Below are positions 1 through 64,000 of a stretch of 64,000 nt of DNA, one piece after another. The first letter of the stretch is position 1. Each line of letters opens with the position of its first letter. The notes beneath the pieces were generated by a model. The model was not told the origin of the DNA, made no database searches, and was given only the letters and a program-made list of their open reading frames with translations. The stretch spans positions 73,034,420 to 73,098,419 of the forward strand of contig OW388289.1 in assembly GCA_936450465.1 (NCBI GenBank), read 5' to 3'. This stretch comes from Gibbula magus. Taxonomy: Eukaryota; Mollusca; Gastropoda; Trochida; Trochidae. The translations under genes and the position numbers were made by a program.

Positions 1-113
1 CCAAAACACATGAAGTTAACCACACGAGGATGATGAAGGGGGCTAACCCCCGAAACATGAAACTATAAACATTCTCCTCCTCCTCCTCGTGTGGTTAACT
101 TCATGTGTTTTGG
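1..113. repeat. Foldback (30-bp perfect arms) with hammerhead-like loop
   Basis: Arms 1-30 and 84-113 are perfect inverted repeats. The spacer begins TGATGA, then a 5-bp G/C hairpin (GGGGG ctaa CCCCC), then GAAAC. That is the layout of a hammerhead core (CUGAUGA, stem II, GAAA), but the first C is replaced by A. A related loop occurs at 18622-18655. Confidence 0.85.
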
Positions 114-601
114 TGACTCTCTCCTCTTTAATTTTACCCAACTTCTGATGGTTCCGTCATATCAACCTTCACTGGATCCTCATGCTGTTAGCCCCACCAC
201 ACATATAATTTTAGACAGGTCGTCAAGCGCCTCACCAAATGTTGTTTCATAAATATGGTATTGAATAGAATGTATTTTAGTATTCTCTATGTATCAATTC
301 GGTATGTCTCTCCATAATTGTTTGTTTCAGGAGCAGAACTAATAAAAGCATTGATATATCTTCCTGATTGGGGGGAGGGGTTATCGGTGATCTTGACATT
401 GACTCATTATAAGTATTAGTATCCAGAACTTAAATCAGCACATGAGGTCTTCATGAAACATTTAGTTTATAATTACGAAGATAACATTTTAAGGTGGACT
501 AGTGGGATATCATACAACATCTTCTAATGACTCTTTGTAAACTACCAAGTGTATAATGAAATTCACAACTGGAGCTTCACTTCGAACAAAACTTGTTTCA
601 G
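114..601. other. Intronic stretch upstream of the first confident exon
   Basis: AT-rich sequence with no repeat I recognise. It holds the weak exon candidate at 331-386 and ends in the acceptor of exon 1. Confidence 0.5.
331..386 (+). CDS. ATR: Candidate extra ATR exon (weak)
   Basis: Preceded by TTTGTTTCAG and followed by GTGATC. Reading with 2 nt borrowed gives AELIKALIYLPDWGEGLS and leaves phase 0, which fits exon 1. Human ATR has a helix-rich stretch with a similar LL..F/VP pattern just before this region. However, about 20-25 expected residues would still be missing between this exon and exon 1, so it may be chance. Confidence 0.3.
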
Positions 602-59913
<59,312 letters not shown>

Positions 59914-60314
59914 ATACACACACATCCTTCAGGTGTGTCCCTGGCTTTCTTTCTTCACTTATATTGTACTGATCCACCTTCTGTAAGGATATATATTTGA
60001 TGAGATATTATTTAATTTTATCATTTTCATTTCTCTTTCATATGGGGCTTTTGATCCACTCTGTTAATTGTCCTTCTGCTCATCTGCCCATCTGCTGTAT
60101 ATTTTGTATTCTAATTTTGACTTCAGTACAGTAATGAAAACCTAATCATATATTTATTTCTCCATTTCTAGGCTTCCTGAAAAACTTTTTTTTAAAATTT
60201 AATACCATGGTGGATGGGTTGGCGTTTGTTAATCCTGTGTGTCTTCAAAGACCTGTAAACAATAACAGTTTGAATTGTTTCAGCTTGGATAAAATCTTTA
60301 CTTTTCATATACAG

Positions 60315-60374
60315 GAATCCATGAATGTGAAGAATCTTTGTCAGATGTTTGAGGGATGGGCTGCTTTCATGTAG
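60315..60374 (+). CDS. ATR: ATR alternative FATC terminal exon b
   Basis: Acceptor CATATACAG; also 19 codons and TAG, phase 0. ESMNVKNLCQMFEGWAAFM is paralogous to exon a (shared KNL.QM..GWAA) and ends in Met like vertebrate ATR. The shared sequence extends past both stops (TAGATACACA). Best read as a duplicated, mutually exclusive last exon; it could also be a decaying duplicate, though frame, acceptor and stop are all kept. Confidence 0.75.
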   Translation, partial: ESMNVKNLCQMFEGWAAFM

Positions 60375-60956
60375 ATACACATCGTCACCGGACAATACAC
60401 GGACATTCTACTGGATGAGAGGCGACTTGTTCATCAACCTACCCGGAAGAAATAATTAAAATCTCAGTGTAGAGTGCAACATACATTCAGACGACTGTAT
60501 AATATTGGAATGTTCTCTGATGTTCAATGATTGTTCATGTTGAACGGAATATATCCATGATGCAGAAGTATCTCTGAGATGAAGGGATGCCTTTCTTCAG
60601 TTCCTTTAAACTGACATGTATCAAAAGGTGCTACAGTTATTAACATTATTTCAGTTCTTCTTTTTGTAACAAAATTATGTTGTAGACATTGTAAGTGACT
60701 TTAATGTTCAAAGTTTCACTTCAGTTTGTTTTACAATCCTAATTAGTGCGTATCGGTTTTTGTTGTGAATGATACACATGTTTAAACAAGTCTCACTGTT
60801 TGACTTTGTGTTTATGAGTTGTTATAAAAGCTAACTAAATTCTGAATCATGTAAGTTGAAATGAGATCTATTTACATTCCCTTTTGTTTCAGTTTTCAGT
60901 TAAGTTTGAAATAATTCACTTGTTGCCAAAATGATTCCAAAGTGACCTTGAATAAA
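60375..60956 (+). other. Probable ATR 3' untranslated region
   Basis: Follows terminal exon b without open frames; ends at the polyadenylation signal. Confidence 0.7.
60951..60956 (+). terminator. Polyadenylation signal AATAAA
   Basis: CTTGAATAAATACAATTTTG is followed within 25 bp by a T/G-rich stretch (TGTGTTATTCGTTGTTTGC), as expected downstream of a cleavage site. It is the first AATAAA seen after either terminal exon. Confidence 0.75.
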
Positions 60957-60979
60957 TACAATTTTGAATACAATATGTG

Positions 60980-62199
60980 TTATTCGTTGTTTGCATTGAA
61001 TAACAAATGTAAGGGAAATAATCAAAAATTTAGATTGAAAAAAAAACATGTTTACTGGACAACATTATGATGATCAAAATATTCACTGTATTTATAATAT
61101 TCTTAACAAGGACATATACAAACTATTCAACAAACATTTTGGATCCAAGATATTCAGAATGTCTTCATGAGTCAAACCATGTAAGTAAAGCAAAGGATCT
61201 GAATTAGGCAATATGAACAAATTCCTGTTTCTAGTATATGGTCATTCTGGACACGGCCAATAAGTCTATTTCAGAAACCATCAGAGAACCTTGCATGAAA
61301 TACTGGTAATGGAACACTCTTGACTGCAGTCTACATTCATTCACTTCTTTAGTCATGAAAAACTGGCACAGAAATATATATCTTTGTGCAAAAACAACAT
61401 GAGGCATAGATATATAATAAAATATTTAATACATGAATTTTGCCAGAAAAACATGAAAATACACATTTGGGGGCTGGTTCGGTTTGAGAAATTGTGAAAG
61501 GATATGAAATCTTTGGGTAGTAAGAATGTGATAATGACATGTGCCTTGGGGGGACAGAAGGTATATGTATAGAATAGCTGAATGCCCAAAAATGAGGTAT
61601 TTAGGTAGAAAAATACTGGAGCCCCCTTAAGTCATGAAAAACTGACACAGAAATATATATATCTTGTATTTAGTGAAACTGGATACAAAACAAAAAAGAG
61701 TATCTTAAAATGATACATATTTTACTCAAATGTGTGGCATTGTTTAATGTGATGAGGTGTTTAGAGACATACAGACGTACAGCACTATCTTATGTTTTAT
61801 CACTTGTCCTATACAAGCATTAACACCTACAGTACATGCCATGAGAAAGATAACAAATACTTATCTAAAACCTCTTCTTTCCAGGGAATGAATCTGATGA
61901 TCAGAAAAAAAAGAGTTTGGTTGAAGATAACAATAATCATTATCATCATTGCTACACAAACTATGCATGTGACATTCATGTGTATCAGTGTTACCAAGGA
62001 CTTTGTGCTAAGATGAGATACTTCATTCTGTATTGCTCAATGGGGAATTTGTCTTAAATCTGAGTGAGCATAAATACGAAATTATAAATACATGTAAACA
62101 AGATGATCAAATAAATGTACCGGGTATGAGTGATAATGAGAACATTAATGATCATTCAACAGAATTTGACATTAGCACAAATGACATTTGTATCTTTTG
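60980..62199. other. Intergenic, no gene recognised
   Basis: AT-rich. A direct repeat of about 35 bp (GTCATGAAAAACTGGCACAG at 61352 and GTCATGAAAAACTGACACAG at 61631) brackets 280 bp. Short ORFs show no recognisable motif. Confidence 0.6.
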
Positions 62200-62560
62200 A
62201 TTTGGACTCGTTACATTATACCAACGGCCAGAGGATACCATTTCAAAACAGTCATGTGATACATGTGAAGGGTCACTGATAATGTTTAAAGCTAAATTTC
62301 AGCCTACCGTTCATGAAGTTCATCAATAAGATATGATTAGATGGCATAATCCCATGAGAACTTCCAGTCATTAGTATACTTCATGAAAATATTGGAGACA
62401 ATACACATCCTTGAGAGGCACCAGTGCTAATAGACACAGTCCAGGAACAAGTACTTTTTCAGTTTGACATATTGGGATCTATTTGACAAGAATGAGGCTA
62501 TCCATTTAACTAGAGAGGGACAGATATCTAAATCAATTAATTTCTAATCAAAATATGAGG
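62200..62560 (-). pseudogene. LINE (non-LTR) reverse transcriptase fragment
   Basis: Minus strand near 62510-62455 encodes LVKWIASFLSNRSQYVKL, and near 62425-62385 TGASQGCVLSPIF, in another frame: the conserved 'WI.SFLS.R.Q.V' and 'G.PQG.VLSP.LF' motifs of non-LTR RTs. Then KYTNDW. The FADDT motif is not recognisable. Short, frameshifted relic; clade not assigned. Confidence 0.7.
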
Positions 62561-63348
62561 CTCAATGGTAAGCAGGAGCAAACTTAGTGGACAGGAGCAA
62601 ACTTTGCAATTAGGGTTTTCAATGTTTATGATATTTTAAATGTTTATGTTGGTGAAATATAAGAATAGGGGAATACTCAAGAAATTAGTTGACAGGAGCA
62701 AACATTTGTGGGCAAGAGCAAATATTGCCACATGGTTTATTTTTAACTTTTATTGGCATTTTAAGGCACTGTAGAACGCCATTCCTAATTAAATAAATTC
62801 ATATCACGAAAAGATAAATAAGTGTTGCCAATGGCTAGATAATACTCCTCAATCAATAACAAGAAAAGCCTGGTTGGAGGCATCTTGAATTTAATCAAAA
62901 CATTGTTCAAGATTCCAGCAATAGTCACAACAACATGTACACATATCATAGGCGTAGGAACCGGGGGCCACTAAAATTTGCCATTTATTATTTAAATTTA
63001 TACAATATATTGTTACGTTTGAGGTTAAAACATCTCATTACACAACCTGATAAACCAATCATTTAAAGCAATCGATTTTGAGAGTTCAGACAGCAAGATG
63101 GTTTACTATGTCATCATTGTATCATATTTAAAATTCTATTCTGACTGTTTTGGTATCTCTACATTATTCAGATCCCTTGAACTACCTTCGAGCAGCCATT
63201 TAATGTGAACATTTTAAAATGGCTGCTCGATGGGAAATGGACTCACATGGCTTAACTGAACCATGTACAAGCGTTTTAGAATTCTTTTCATTGATTCAGG
63301 AGTATTATTTAGCCATCGATAACACTTATTTGCCTTTTTGTGAGAGCA
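62561..63348. other. Intergenic, short GGAGCAAAC repeats
   Basis: GGAGCAAAC recurs at 62574, 62594 and 62694 with AGAGCAAATATT at 62717; otherwise AT-rich with no gene recognised. Confidence 0.55.
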
Positions 63349-64000
63349 CTTTATTATCCCCCGCCACGAAGTGGAAGGGGGATATAGGTTTGGGCTCCGT
63401 CCGTCCGTCCGTCCATCCGTGCGTCCGTCCGTCCGCTATAAAGGAGACACTTTTTCTCAGAAACTATTTAAGATAGGACAACCAAATTTGGTGTGTGGCT
63501 AATGGACATAAATACCTCGATGGAGTTCGAAAATAAGAACCGTGTGATTATTTTTTCCGGAGTTATTGCCCTTGTTCCGTATTTTCGGACTCTATTCATG
63601 GTATCTCCAAAGGGGACAGCTTTTCTCAGAAACTGTTTAGGATAGAGTTTCCAAATTTGGTATGTGGCTTGTGGACATAAATACCTCGATGGAGTTCGAA
63701 AATAAGAACGATGTGATTATTTTTTCCGGAGTTATTGCCCTTGTTCCGTATTTTTGGACTCTGTTCATGGTATCTCCAAAGGGGACAGCTTTTCTCAGAA
63801 ACTGTTTAAGATAGAGTTTCCAAATTTGGTGTGTGGCTTGTGGACATAAATACCTCGATGGAGTTCGAAAATAAGAACGGTGTGATTATTTTTTCCGGAG
63901 TTATTGCCCTTGTTCCGTATTTTCGGACTCTGTTCATGGTATCTCCAAAGGGGACAGCTTTTTTCAGAGACTATTTAAGATAGGATAACCCAATTTGGTG
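63349..64000 (+). mobile_element. HINE-like element related to family A, cut by the window edge
   Basis: Starts ATTATCCCCCGCCACGAAGT, then GGAAGGGGGATA (hairpin like that at 5618), followed by a TCCGTCCG run. Tandem units of about 168 bp (GGGGACAGCTTTTCTCAGAA at 63613, 63781, 63949) with CATAAATACCTCGATGGAGT. The right end lies beyond the window. Confidence 0.75.

Overview
The window is eukaryotic nuclear DNA, most likely from a marine gastropod mollusc. Evidence: one intron-rich animal gene fills most of it. The introns carry a tRNA-derived SINE whose tail reads 'gcggcgttaaac..caactcactcac', a tail I associate with abalone (Haliotis) sequences. They also carry DIRS-type retrotransposons and rolling-circle-like elements with tandem-repeat cores. 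The species call is an inference.

All host coding sequence found is one plus-strand gene, the checkpoint kinase ATR. I place 60 coding exons between 602 and 59913. They join in one continuous frame of 6,783 nt (2,260 residues plus stop). The first exon matches human ATR near residue 400, so roughly the first 400 residues lie upstream of the window. Exons 1-20 encode the alpha-solenoid, 21-24 the UME region, about 35-47 the FAT domain, 51-59 the PI3K-like kinase, and 59-60 the FATC end. A second, paralogous FATC terminal exon lies at 60315-60374, followed by a polyadenylation signal at 60951.

The introns are crowded with mobile DNA. The intron between exons 9 and 10 (5037-13759) holds a large palindrome and a HINE-like tandem-repeat element split by a nearly full-length DIRS-like tyrosine-recombinase retrotransposon (6032-12586). 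The intron between exons 32 and 33 (25532-37906) holds a second, decayed DIRS copy (25781-37844). That copy is split by a 7.3 kb TTAA-flanked element (30074-37392), which in turn contains a tandem-repeat HINE-like element (33189-35698). The introns at 49900-52385 and 52540-57463 hold further rolling-circle-like elements. SINE tails, MITEs and foldbacks with hammerhead-like loops are scattered throughout.

Several ATR splice sites are duplicated in tandem: the acceptor of exon 40 (five copies), both ends of exon 34, the start of exon 3, and the whole terminal exon. From 60960 to the end the DNA is mostly non-coding, with one minus-strand LINE fragment near 62350 and a tandem-repeat element running off the right edge. 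Exon boundaries were read by eye from GT/AG sites, frame continuity and resemblance to vertebrate ATR; transcripts have not been consulted.
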